Shown here one piece after another: positions 16,030 through 23,611 of a DNA stretch of 38,049 bases. The stretch's first letter is position 1. Every line of letters starts with the position of its first letter. A program made the translations under genes and the position numbers. Under the pieces are notes generated by a model that was given only the letters and a program-made list of their open reading frames with translations, was not told the DNA's origin and did no database searches. The DNA is from Eubacteriales bacterium (lineage in GTDB: Bacteria > Bacillota > Clostridia > Lachnospirales > Lachnospiraceae), in NCBI GenBank assembly GCA_030536755.1, contig JAUNPJ010000035.1:1-38049 (forward strand). The letters run 5' to 3'.

Positions 16030-16057
16030 TGCACACTCTTCTATTATTTTTTCATAC

Positions 16058-16087
16058 TTGACAAAAATTTCCAGATTATGCTATGCT
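16058..16087 (+). promoter_or_regulatory. Promoter of the MATE gene
   Basis: Plus-strand -35 TTGACA (16058-16063), 18-bp spacer, and -10 TATGCT (16082-16087). The -35 boxes of this and the opposing promoter are only 28 bp apart. Confidence 0.7.
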
Positions 16088-16108
16088 CAATATCAAAAGT
16101 ACGCAAAA

Positions 16109-16293
16109 TTCCTGTGTCTTTCCGATACGCCAGACGGTCGGAAAGCTGAAAAGAGAATGGGGTGCAAATCCCCGCACGAAACGGTGCTGTAAGTATTTAG
16201 ATTCTGCTGCGTCGGCGAAAGCCGGTCATTGGGGCAACCTGAGAAGGCAGCGGCAGAAATCGCCTGAGATACAAGTCAGAAGAACTGCAGGAA
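16109..16293 (+). ncRNA. Cobalamin riboswitch controlling the MATE gene
   Basis: The ends TTCCTG (16109-16114) and CAGGAA (16288-16293) can pair as the closing helix. Inside are the core GGGGTGCAAATCCCCGC with GGTGCTGTAAG, the segment TCATTGGGGCAACCTGAGAAGGC in two conserved parts, and a B12-box variant AAGTCAGAAGAACTGC at 16273-16288. The order and spacing match cobalamin aptamers, although the box deviates from consensus (GAAGAAC for GGAGACC). A 7-bp hairpin (CACAACA/TGTTGTG) follows and may take part in switching before the terminator. Confidence 0.85.
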
Positions 16294-16347
16294 ACGATCA
16301 TGAACACAACATATCCTGTGTTGTGATATTATGCTACGAAAAAACGG

Positions 16348-16398
16348 TCGCAGCAATTGGAAAATCCGAAAAGGAGCATCCAGTTGCTGCGATTTTTT
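16348..16398 (+). terminator. Riboswitch-linked intrinsic terminator (MATE gene)
   Basis: A 13-bp stem (TCGCAGCAATTGG at 16348-16360 with CCAGTTGCTGCGA at 16380-16392, one G-U), a 19-base loop and TTTTTT at 16393-16398. It stands between the aptamer and the ribosome site at about 16429-16436, so it can abort transcription before the MATE gene. Confidence 0.88.
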
Positions 16399-16448
16399 AT
16401 GAATTGAAAATACAATCAAATGAATCATAAGGAGGTTTTCAAATTGCA

Positions 16449-17810
16449 ATGAAAAAACATCTGGATTTGACGGAAGGAAATATCTGCAAAGCCCTCACCA
16501 CTTTTGTCCTGCCCTTAATCCTTGGCAGTCTCATTCAACAGCTGTATACCACTGCCGATGCAATCATTGTGGGCCAGTTTGCGGGGAAAACGGGTCTTGC
16601 CGCCATTGACTCCGTCCACACCCTTTTCAAGTTTCCCCTCAACTTTATGAGTGGTCTTTCCGCAGGAGCCACGATCCTGATCTCAAGATTTTATGGCGCC
16701 AGAGATCCGAAAAGTCTTCACTGCTGTGTTCGAACTGCCCATACACTTGCATTGATACTGGGTATGATATGCGCAGCTGCCGGTGTCATGCTGACACCAG
16801 CTCTTTTGCACATTATGGACGTCCCGGAGGATATTTCCCCCCAGACACTTGCCTATTGCCGTATCTATTTCGGCGGCATCTGGGCTGTAATTCTATACAA
16901 CATGAATACCGGAATTCTCCGCGCCTTTGGAGATTCCAAGCGCCCCCTGTACGTTCTGATACTGAGTTCTTTTCTGAATATTGCAGGAGATTTCCTTCTG
17001 GTAGGCACACTTCATCTCGGCGTCCAGGGTGCAGCCATCGCAACGGTATTTTCCCAGGCAGTCAGTGTCATTTTCACCTACGAGATGCTGGCAAAAACAG
17101 AACACTCACAGGATCAAAATCCTGTCTGGCATCCGCATTTTTGTGCTGAGCATATGACCTATATGGTCAAAATCGGTTTTCCTCTGGCTTTACAGGCCAT
17201 GCTGTTTCCTGTTGCCAATTCCATTGTGCAGGCCAGCGTCAATGGCATGGGGACAAACAGCATCGCAGCATGGGGAATCTGTGACAAAATGAATATGCTG
17301 ATCTGGCTTATTTCCGATGCCATGAATCCGGCATTGTCGACCTACACGGCACAAAATATCGGCGCAGGAAAATACAGACGAGTAAAAAAGGGAACGCTTC
17401 TTGGCACTGCCATGTCCTTTGGAGCAGTTTTGCTCATAAGCCTGATTCTGTATTTTGGCGCTGATTTCATTGGCCGATGGTTCTTATCCGATGCGGATGC
17501 GAAGGCAATCATCCCTCTGGTCGTACACTATACCCGCATGATGGCTCCGTTCTTTGTTTTTTATGCCATTGCGGAAGCCTTTTCCGGCGCCTGCTGCGGC
17601 ATGGGTGACACTCTGAAGCCCATGGTGACTACTCTGATTACTGTTTGTCTGCTTCGGGTAGCCTGCATTTTACTTATTCTCCCCCATTATACTACTATGG
17701 AGTGCATCGTAGACATCTATATCGCTTCCTGGATTGCTGCCGGACTTTCTTTTTCTGCCATGTATATACGGAAGCTGAAAACGATGATGAGACAACAAAA
17801 GAGCCTTTAA
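16449..17810 (+). CDS. MATE-family transporter under cobalamin riboswitch
   Basis: 453 residues with about twelve membrane segments and the MATE fold signature near the start: LPLILGSLIQQLYTTADAIIVGQF, then an inverted second half beginning near residue 235 (IGFPLALQAMLFPVANSIVQ). MATE carriers are mostly Na+ or H+ driven exporters of cationic compounds. Here the leader holds a cobalamin aptamer plus terminator, so expression should rise when cobalamin is scarce. This suggests a role in handling a corrinoid, a precursor or a metal complex; ordinary drug efflux looks less likely. Direction of transport is unknown. AAGGAGG lies 13 bases before the ATG, somewhat far. The final codons overlap the shared terminator. 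Confidence 0.9.
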   Translation: MKKHLDLTEGNICKALTTFVLPLILGSLIQQLYTTADAIIVGQFAGKTGLAAIDSVHTLFKFPLNFMSGLSAGATILISRFYGARDPKSLHCCVRTAHTLALILGMICAAAGVMLTPALLHIMDVPEDISPQTLAYCRIYFGGIWAVILYNMNTGILRAFGDSKRPLYVLILSSFLNIAGDFLLVGTLHLGVQGAAIATVFSQAVSVIFTYEMLAKTEHSQDQNPVWHPHFCAEHMTYMVKIGFPLALQAMLFPVANSIVQASVNGMGTNSIAAWGICDKMNMLIWLISDAMNPALSTYTAQNIGAGKYRRVKKGTLLGTAMSFGAVLLISLILYFGADFIGRWFLSDADAKAIIPLVVHYTRMMAPFFVFYAIAEAFSGACCGMGDTLKPMVTTLITVCLLRVACILLILPHYTTMECIVDIYIASWIAAGLSFSAMYIRKLKTMMRQQKSL

Positions 17811-17839
17811 CCCTTGATTTACAGGGGAAAGGCTCTTTT
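17797..17839. terminator. Bidirectional terminator, MATE/leuS
   Basis: AAAAGAGCCTTT (17797-17808) pairs perfectly with AAAGGCTCTTTT (17828-17839). The A/T ends provide a T-tract on each strand. It serves the convergent MATE and leuS genes and includes the MATE stop codon. Confidence 0.85.
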
Positions 17840-17844
17840 GTTAT

Positions 17845-20259
17845 TTATTTTTGAACAATATTAATAATCTTCTTTGGAACGTAGATTTCCTTGATGATAT
17901 TGCCTGTCAGCTTATCAGCGATAGCAGCCTTACCAGCCTCAATCGCCTCTTCTTTGGATGCCTCGGCAGAGATGCTGATCACGGCTTTTGTCTTGCCATT
18001 GATCTGTACAGGAACTTCGATGGTATCATCTTTCATCGCTTCCTCGTCAGCTTCCGGCCATGTATTGTCAAATACGGATGTGTCATGACCATACTGTTCC
18101 CACAATTCCTCTGCAATGTGCGGAGCAAACGGAGCAAGAAGGATAATAAATGTCTCGATCGTCTCTTTATCGATACCGCCTGTTTTCTTCGCAAGCTCAA
18201 TCAACTTGTTGTTGTATTCCATAAATCCGGAAACAACCGTATTCAGGCTGAAGCTTTCCAATCTCTGTGTAATATCGTATACCAGTTTGTGACGAATCTT
18301 CACCATATCCGGTGTCTCAGTCACATTCGCCTCCTTGCTGTCCAAAGCCAGCTTCCAGAAACGTCTCAGGAAACGGTTCACGCCGTCGATACCACGGTCA
18401 TCCCACTCTGCATCGAGTTCCGGCGGACCTACGAACAGCTCATACATACGAAGGGAGTCACATCCGTAATCGCGTACCAAATCATCCGGAGATACCACAT
18501 TTCCTTTGGATTTACTCATCTTGATACCATTCTTACCAGTGATCATACCCTGGTTAAACAGCTTCTGGAATGGTTCATCAAAATCAACCACACCGATATC
18601 ATATAAGAATTTCGTGTAGAATCTGGAGTACAGAAGATGCAGTACCGCATGCTCTACACCACCGATATACATATCTACTGGAAGATATTTATCTGCCTTC
18701 TCTTTGGAAACCAGTTCTTTGTCATTGTGATTGTCCACATAACGAAGGAAATACCAGGAAGAACCTGCCCACTGCGGCATCGTGTTTGTCTCACGTTTTG
18801 CATCAGCACCACAGACCGGACACTTGCAGTTCACCCATTCATCAATAGCAGCCAATGGAGACTCACCTGTTCCGGTCGGCTCATAAGAATCAACCTCCGG
18901 CAGTCTCAGTGGAAGCTCTTCTTCCGGAACCGGGACATTTCCGCAGTGCGGGCAGTGAATGATCGGAATCGGCTCACCCCAGTAGCGCTGACGCGAGAAT
19001 ACCCAGTCACGTAATTTATAGTTAACCGTCGCTTTACCAATACCGCGTTCCTCGATGATATGAGGTGCTTCCTTCTTCAGCACAGCCGACTCCATACCGT
19101 TCCACTCACCGGAATTAATCATAGTTCCGGATGCCTCTGTATAAGCCTCTGTCATATCTTCAATTTCCTTACCATCCTTTGCGATAACCTGGATGATCGG
19201 GATATCAAATTTCTTTGCGAACTCAAAGTCACGATCGTCGTGAGCAGGAACACACATGATGGCACCAGTACCATAATCTGCAAGAACGTAGTCAGACAGC
19301 CAGATTGGTGTTTTTGCGCCATTTAACGGATTGATGGCATAGCTTCCTGTAAATACACCTGTCTTTTCCTTATCCTGAAGACGGTCTACATTCGACTTCA
19401 TGGATGCGTCAAAAATATATTTCTCAACGGCTTCCTTTGTCTCCGGTGTTGCAAGGCTTGCAGCCAGCTTATGCTCCGGAGCCAGTACCATAAAGGTAGC
19501 ACCGTAAAGAGTGTCCGGTCTTGTTGTATAGACAGTAATCTTCTCGTCTCTTCCGTCTACCGGGAAATCTACCTCTGCACCATAGGATTTGCCAATCCAG
19601 TCTGTCTGCATCTTCTTAACCTTCTCCGGCCAGTCCAGTTTGTCCAGATCATTTAAGAGACGGTCTGCATATTTTGTGATGCGCAGCATCCACTGGCGAA
19701 GGTTTTTCTTGGTTACCGGAGAGCCGCAGCGCTCACAGCATCCATTGACAACCTCTTCATTCGCAAGACCTGTCTTACAGGAAGGACACCAGTTGATCGG
19801 GAATTCCTTCTCATATGCCAGACCTTCTTTGAACATTTTTACAAAAATCCACTGTGTCCATTTGTAGAAATCCGGGTCTGTTGTATTCACTTCTCTGTCC
19901 CAGTCATAAATAGCTGCGATATCATTGATCTGTCTCTTGATATTTTTTACATTCTCTGCTGTGGAAATCGCCGGATGTACGCCCATCTTGATCGCATAGT
20001 TCTCAGCAGGGAGTCCGAATGCGTCCCATCCCATCGGATGAATCAGATAATATCCCTGGAGCATTTTGTATCTGCTCCATACATCAGAAATTACATATCC
20101 TCTCCAGTGTCCGACATGCAGTCCGTTTCCTGATGGATATGGGAACATGTCAAGACAGTAGTATTTCGGTTTTTTGCCATCGTCTACGTTTACCGGATTT
20201 TTCTCCCAGTTTGCACGCCATTTGGCTTCGATTGCCTTATGATTATAAGGTACACTCAT
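17845..20259 (-). CDS. leuS: Leucyl-tRNA synthetase
   Basis: 804 residues, the normal bacterial length. It charges tRNA-Leu with leucine in the cytoplasm. The class I signatures are complete: a HIGH-type motif in YPSGNGLHVGHWRGY near residue 40, and KMSKSKGNVVSPDD near 570. Between them lie the zinc-like cysteine pairs (CPSCK...CERCG), the editing domain with a TRPDTLYGATFMVLAPEH stretch and a second cysteine pair region (CPHCG...CPVCG). The C-terminal anticodon-binding and tRNA-recognition domains are present to the end (KEIYVPKKIINIVQK). AGGAGG precedes the ATG. It is a single-gene unit between its own promoter and the bidirectional terminator. The leader is unusually short for a Firmicute leuS (no T-box seen). 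Confidence 0.98.
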   Translation of the reverse strand: MSVPYNHKAIEAKWRANWEKNPVNVDDGKKPKYYCLDMFPYPSGNGLHVGHWRGYVISDVWSRYKMLQGYYLIHPMGWDAFGLPAENYAIKMGVHPAISTAENVKNIKRQINDIAAIYDWDREVNTTDPDFYKWTQWIFVKMFKEGLAYEKEFPINWCPSCKTGLANEEVVNGCCERCGSPVTKKNLRQWMLRITKYADRLLNDLDKLDWPEKVKKMQTDWIGKSYGAEVDFPVDGRDEKITVYTTRPDTLYGATFMVLAPEHKLAASLATPETKEAVEKYIFDASMKSNVDRLQDKEKTGVFTGSYAINPLNGAKTPIWLSDYVLADYGTGAIMCVPAHDDRDFEFAKKFDIPIIQVIAKDGKEIEDMTEAYTEASGTMINSGEWNGMESAVLKKEAPHIIEERGIGKATVNYKLRDWVFSRQRYWGEPIPIIHCPHCGNVPVPEEELPLRLPEVDSYEPTGTGESPLAAIDEWVNCKCPVCGADAKRETNTMPQWAGSSWYFLRYVDNHNDKELVSKEKADKYLPVDMYIGGVEHAVLHLLYSRFYTKFLYDIGVVDFDEPFQKLFNQGMITGKNGIKMSKSKGNVVSPDDLVRDYGCDSLRMYELFVGPPELDAEWDDRGIDGVNRFLRRFWKLALDSKEANVTETPDMVKIRHKLVYDITQRLESFSLNTVVSGFMEYNNKLIELAKKTGGIDKETIETFIILLAPFAPHIAEELWEQYGHDTSVFDNTWPEADEEAMKDDTIEVPVQINGKTKAVISISAEASKEEAIEAGKAAIADKLTGNIIKEIYVPKKIINIVQK

Positions 20260-20280
20260 GATTGTTTCCTCCTCTGTCTA

Positions 20281-20317
20281 CCCGTCTGTCACGGGAAAAG
20301 CCCCTTACAACAGGGGC
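20281..20317 (-). promoter_or_regulatory. leuS leader hairpins (possible attenuator)
   Basis: On the minus strand, GCCCC (20313-20317) pairs with GGGGC (20300-20304) and is followed by TTTT. A second hairpin then follows, CCCGT-CTGTC-loop-ACGGG (20281-20295, shared with the ribosome-site side). The first resembles a small intrinsic terminator inside the leader, about 40 bases before the start codon. No T-box sequence or specifier loop fits in the roughly 70-base leader. Confidence 0.4.
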
Positions 20318-20334
20318 ATTTTTGTCTTCTGATA

Positions 20335-20363
20335 ATTTTACTGTTAATAGAACCTTTTGTCAA
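20335..20363 (-). promoter_or_regulatory. leuS promoter
   Basis: Minus-strand -35 TTGACA (20358-20363), 17-bp spacer, and -10 TAAAAT (20335-20340). It places the transcription start near 20328, leaving a leader of about 70 bases. Confidence 0.7.
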
Positions 20364-20468
20364 GTATGTCGGTCCCAATGAATCTATTTCTTTATAAGGC
20401 CCAATAAATCTATTTTTTATTCACATTCACAAAGATTCCTGTTTCTTTTGTACGCCGGCAAAAAACAT

Positions 20469-20497
20469 TTGTAGTTTACTCACAACTGTTGTATAAT
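20469..20497 (+). promoter_or_regulatory. sstT promoter
   Basis: -35 TTGTAG (20469-20474), 17-bp spacer, and a perfect -10 TATAAT (20492-20497). The ribosome site GAAAGGAAG and the ATG at 20555 follow. The rest of the 295-bp leuS-sstT gap shows nothing else. Confidence 0.7.
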
Positions 20498-20554
20498 AAT
20501 TTAGTATATATTTCAAACAATCCAAATTCAAAACTACATAGAAAGGAAGACGCT

Positions 20555-21778
20555 ATGAAAGAATTATTTAACAAGTGGACCAGCATCAGCCTTGTAAAGA
20601 GAATTCTCTGCGGACTGGTGATTGGTGTCATTCTTGGACTCGTGTGTCCGAAAGCAACTGGTATTGCCATTTTGGGAGATGTTTTCGTTGGTGCTCTGAA
20701 AGCCATTGCACCGATTCTCGTCTTTTTCCTGGTCATCAGTTCCCTTTGCAACGGCGGAAAAAGTCACAGCGGTGTTATTAAGACAGTCATCATCCTGTAC
20801 ATGCTCAGCACCTTTATGGCCGCTTTGATTGCAGTCATTTCCAGCACACTGTTTCCTGTTACTCTGACTCTCGCAGAAGCAGCAACAGACACAGCAGCAC
20901 CACAGGGTATTGTGGAAGTTCTGCAATCACTTTTAATGAACATTGTATCCAACCCGGTAAATTCCCTTGCAAATGCAAATTACATCGGAATTCTGTCATG
21001 GGCAGTACTCCTTGGTATTGCTTTCCGTGCAGCCGGCGATGCAACGAAAAAAATGCTTCAGGATATTTCTTCCGGAATTTCCAAGGTTGTAACCTGGATC
21101 ATCAACTTTGCACCGTTTGGTATCCTTGGTCTTGTGTTCAATACTGTTTCCACCAACGGACTGGATATTTTCACAGAATACGGAAAACTCCTTGCCGTTT
21201 TAGTTGGTTCCATGCTGTTTATCTACTTTGTGACAAACCCAATCCTCGTATACTGGTGCATCCGTCAGAATCCATATCCGCTGATCTTCAAATGTCTGAA
21301 GAGAAGTGCGATCACAGCATTCTTCACAAGAAGTTCCGCTGCCAACATTCCGATTAATATGGAAGTATGTCAGGAAATGGGATTGGACAAAGACACTTAC
21401 TCCGTTACCATTCCGCTTGGTGCGACCATCAACATGGACGGCGCAGCCATCACCATCACAGTTATGACTCTCGCTACCGCACATACACTCGGCATCAGCG
21501 TAGATATCCCGACAGCCATCATCCTCAGCATTCTGGCAACCTTATCTGCCTGTGGTGCTTCCGGTGTTGCCGGCGGTTCTTTACTTCTGATTCCGATGGC
21601 ATGTTCTCTGTTTGGTATTCCAAACGATGTCGCAATGCAGGTAGTCGGTGTTGGATTCATCATCGGTGTTGTACAGGATTCTGTAGAAACAGCACTGAAC
21701 TCTTCTTCCGACCTTCTTCTGTCAGCATCCGCTGAATTCAGAGAATGGCGTAAGCAAGGCAAAAAAATTGTATTTTAA
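20555..21778 (+). CDS. sstT: Sodium:serine/threonine symporter SstT
   Basis: 407 residues from the ATG at 20555, after AAAGGAAG; the longer frame to 20489 begins inside the promoter. It belongs to the dicarboxylate/amino acid:cation symporter family. The hallmark second-half motifs are present: [17 protein letters not shown] (the helical hairpin 1 serine-rich loop), [17 protein letters not shown] (the transport-core helix 7) and [21 protein letters not shown] (hairpin 2), then [16 protein letters not shown]. The NMDGAA form and overall length match SstT better than glutamate carriers. It imports serine and threonine with sodium. It stands alone between its own promoter and a terminator. Confidence 0.93.
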   Translation: MKELFNKWTSISLVKRILCGLVIGVILGLVCPKATGIAILGDVFVGALKAIAPILVFFLVISSLCNGGKSHSGVIKTVIILYMLSTFMAALIAVISSTLFPVTLTLAEAATDTAAPQGIVEVLQSLLMNIVSNPVNSLANANYIGILSWAVLLGIAFRAAGDATKKMLQDISSGISKVVTWIINFAPFGILGLVFNTVSTNGLDIFTEYGKLLAVLVGSMLFIYFVTNPILVYWCIRQNPYPLIFKCLKRSAITAFFTRSSAANIPINMEVCQEMGLDKDTYSVTIPLGATINMDGAAITITVMTLATAHTLGISVDIPTAIILSILATLSACGASGVAGGSLLLIPMACSLFGIPNDVAMQVVGVGFIIGVVQDSVETALNSSSDLLLSASAEFREWRKQGKKIVF

Positions 21779-21785
21779 AAATTTT

Positions 21786-21818
21786 CAGGAGCGGTCAAAA
21801 CAGCCGCTCCTGTTTTTA
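21786..21818 (+). terminator. sstT terminator
   Basis: CAGGAGCGG pairs with CCGCTCCTG around an eight-to-nine base loop and is followed by TTTTT. It starts eight bases after the sstT stop. Confidence 0.85.
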
Positions 21819-21839
21819 TGCCTGCTTTTGGAGCAAACC

Positions 21840-21868
21840 TTGAATTATTCGGAAGAAACTGGTAAAAT
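21840..21868 (+). promoter_or_regulatory. Promoter of the 541-residue membrane protein
   Basis: -35 TTGAAT (21840-21845), 17-bp spacer, and -10 TAAAAT (21863-21868). AAAGGAGAAAA precedes the ATG at 21901. Confidence 0.6.
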
Positions 21869-21900
21869 GTCTTAATAAATTCAAGAAAAAGGAGAAAAAA

Positions 21901-23526
21901 ATGAAAAAAAAGAAAGGAAAAGTGCTTCTCATTCTGGCAATTTTGCTGGTGTTAGGTATTTATTATTACGTAACGATTCCCGCAATCAATATTCATGCAA
22001 GCGGCTTCTGGGTATCGTTGATTGTGATTCTTCTTCTGCTGCTGATTCTCTGTATGGGCAGAAATCTTCGTGTCCGCAGCTTTGACGATCTGCACAACAT
22101 CCGGGAAGAGATTAAAGAAAGCAAACTTACCCGCCTGCTTGCAGGTCTGATCATTGTTGTAGCTGTTGTCTATCTCGGAGGTTCCATTCTGTCCTCTCCG
22201 ATTGTCAACGCAAAAAAATATCAGAAGCTTCTGGAACCCGAAACAGGCAATTTCACGGAAGATATTGATCAGGTCAATTATAATCAGATTCCACTGTTGG
22301 ACAAGGATTCCGCAGAGCTTCTCGGAAATCGCAAGATGGGAAGTATGGTAGATATGGTATCTCAGTTTGAGGTCAGTTCTCTGTATTCCCAGATCAACTA
22401 TCAGGGTCGACCGGTGCGTGTCACACCACTGGTCTACGCAAGTCCGGTCAAATGGTTTACCAACCAGAAAAACGGAATTCCGGCATATATTTCCATTGAT
22501 ATGGCAACGCAGAATACAGAGCTGGTGAAGGTTTCTCAGGGCATCAAATATTCCGAGTCAGAATACCTGAACCGCAATATTTACCGCCATCTGCGATTCC
22601 GTTACCCAACCTACATTTTTGATCAGCTGAGTTTTGAGATTGACGAAGAAGGTACCCCTTACTGGATCTGTCCGGTCAAGGATTACACAATCGGACTGTT
22701 CGGCGGCCAGACCATCGGACGCGTCGTTCTCTGCAATGCCGTGACAGGCGAGTGCCAGTCTATGAAAGTAGAAGACTGTCCTTCCTGGGTCGACCGTGTA
22801 TATCCCGCAGACCTTTTGATTCAGCTTTATGATTATCATGGTACACTGAAAAACGGTTTTATCAACAGTGTACTGGGACAGAAAGGCTGTCTGCAGACTA
22901 CAGACGGCTACAATTACCTTGCAAAAGATGACGATGTCTGGGTGTATACCGGTGTTACTTCTGTCAGCGGTGACCGCTCCAACGTTGGTTTTGTCCTGAT
23001 GAATCAAAGAACAAAAGAAACGAAATATTATGAAGTAGCTGGTGCGGAAGAATATTCTGCGATGGAATCTGCAGAAGGTCAGGTACAGAACCTTGGGTAT
23101 CGTGCAACCTTCCCTCTGCTTTTGAACATCTCCAACGAGCCGACTTACTTTATCGCCCTGAAAGACAATGCAGGACTGGTGAAAAAATATGCCATGGTTA
23201 ACATTCAGAAATACCAGAATGTAGCCATCGGCGATACGGTATCTGCCTGTGAAAAAACGTATGTGAAGATGCTTCGTTCCGGCGGAGGTTCTGTCGCTTC
23301 CGAAGCTGCAGAGGAAACCATCACCGGCACCATTAAGAAAATGGCTCAGGGTGTTGTTGACGGAAACACACATTTCTATGTTGTTCTGGAAGAAAGCGAT
23401 CTGATTTTCGATATACCAATCGTAGACTATATGGAAATTGTAAAATACGATACAGGCGACAAAATTACCATCACTTATGTCGAAGGAGACCCTGTCTGCA
23501 CCGTATCCGGCCTGAAAAGTAAATAG
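21901..23526 (+). CDS. Membrane-anchored conserved protein of unknown function
   Basis: 541 residues. It has three membrane segments within the first 105 residues (about 7-25, 35-52 and 80-99), with a basic loop of about 27 residues between the second and third. After these comes a large soluble domain with no further membrane segments, so most of it should be extracytoplasmic. The domain contains repeated Tyr/Asp-rich beta segments (TTDGYNYLAKDDDVWVYTGV; NRKMGSMVDMVSQFEVSSLY) and a C-terminal beta-barrel-like part (ITGTIKKMAQGVVDGNTHFY, GDKITITYVEGDPVCTVSG), which resembles a small OB-like fold. I do not recognise a named family and see no catalytic residues. It is transcribed alone from its own promoter and closed by a strong terminator. 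Confidence 0.85.
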   Translation: MKKKKGKVLLILAILLVLGIYYYVTIPAINIHASGFWVSLIVILLLLLILCMGRNLRVRSFDDLHNIREEIKESKLTRLLAGLIIVVAVVYLGGSILSSPIVNAKKYQKLLEPETGNFTEDIDQVNYNQIPLLDKDSAELLGNRKMGSMVDMVSQFEVSSLYSQINYQGRPVRVTPLVYASPVKWFTNQKNGIPAYISIDMATQNTELVKVSQGIKYSESEYLNRNIYRHLRFRYPTYIFDQLSFEIDEEGTPYWICPVKDYTIGLFGGQTIGRVVLCNAVTGECQSMKVEDCPSWVDRVYPADLLIQLYDYHGTLKNGFINSVLGQKGCLQTTDGYNYLAKDDDVWVYTGVTSVSGDRSNVGFVLMNQRTKETKYYEVAGAEEYSAMESAEGQVQNLGYRATFPLLLNISNEPTYFIALKDNAGLVKKYAMVNIQKYQNVAIGDTVSACEKTYVKMLRSGGGSVASEAAEETITGTIKKMAQGVVDGNTHFYVVLEESDLIFDIPIVDYMEIVKYDTGDKITITYVEGDPVCTVSGLKSK

Positions 23527-23543
23527 CCCAAAAATGTAACATA

Positions 23544-23583
23544 AATACAGCGGATTCCTCCCCCAATAGGAATCCGCTGTATT
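23544..23583. terminator. Bidirectional terminator with 16-bp perfect stem
   Basis: AATACAGCGGATTCCT (23544-23559) pairs without mismatch with AGGAATCCGCTGTATT (23568-23583) around an eight-base C-rich loop. It lies between the convergent membrane-protein and EF-G-like genes. T-tracts are weak on both sides. Confidence 0.8.
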
Positions 23584-23611
23584 CATATATAATCTGATAT
23601 TTACAAATGAA

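Noticed and set aside
16083-16430. Plus-strand 115-residue ORF before the MATE gene
   Set aside because: It lies wholly over the cobalamin aptamer and terminator, has no ribosome site, and its sequence is explained by the RNA structure.
20260-20554. Possible T-box in the leuS-sstT gap
   Set aside because: A promoter with TTGACA and TAAAAT lies only about 70 bases before leuS, and no T-box consensus or specifier stem was found.
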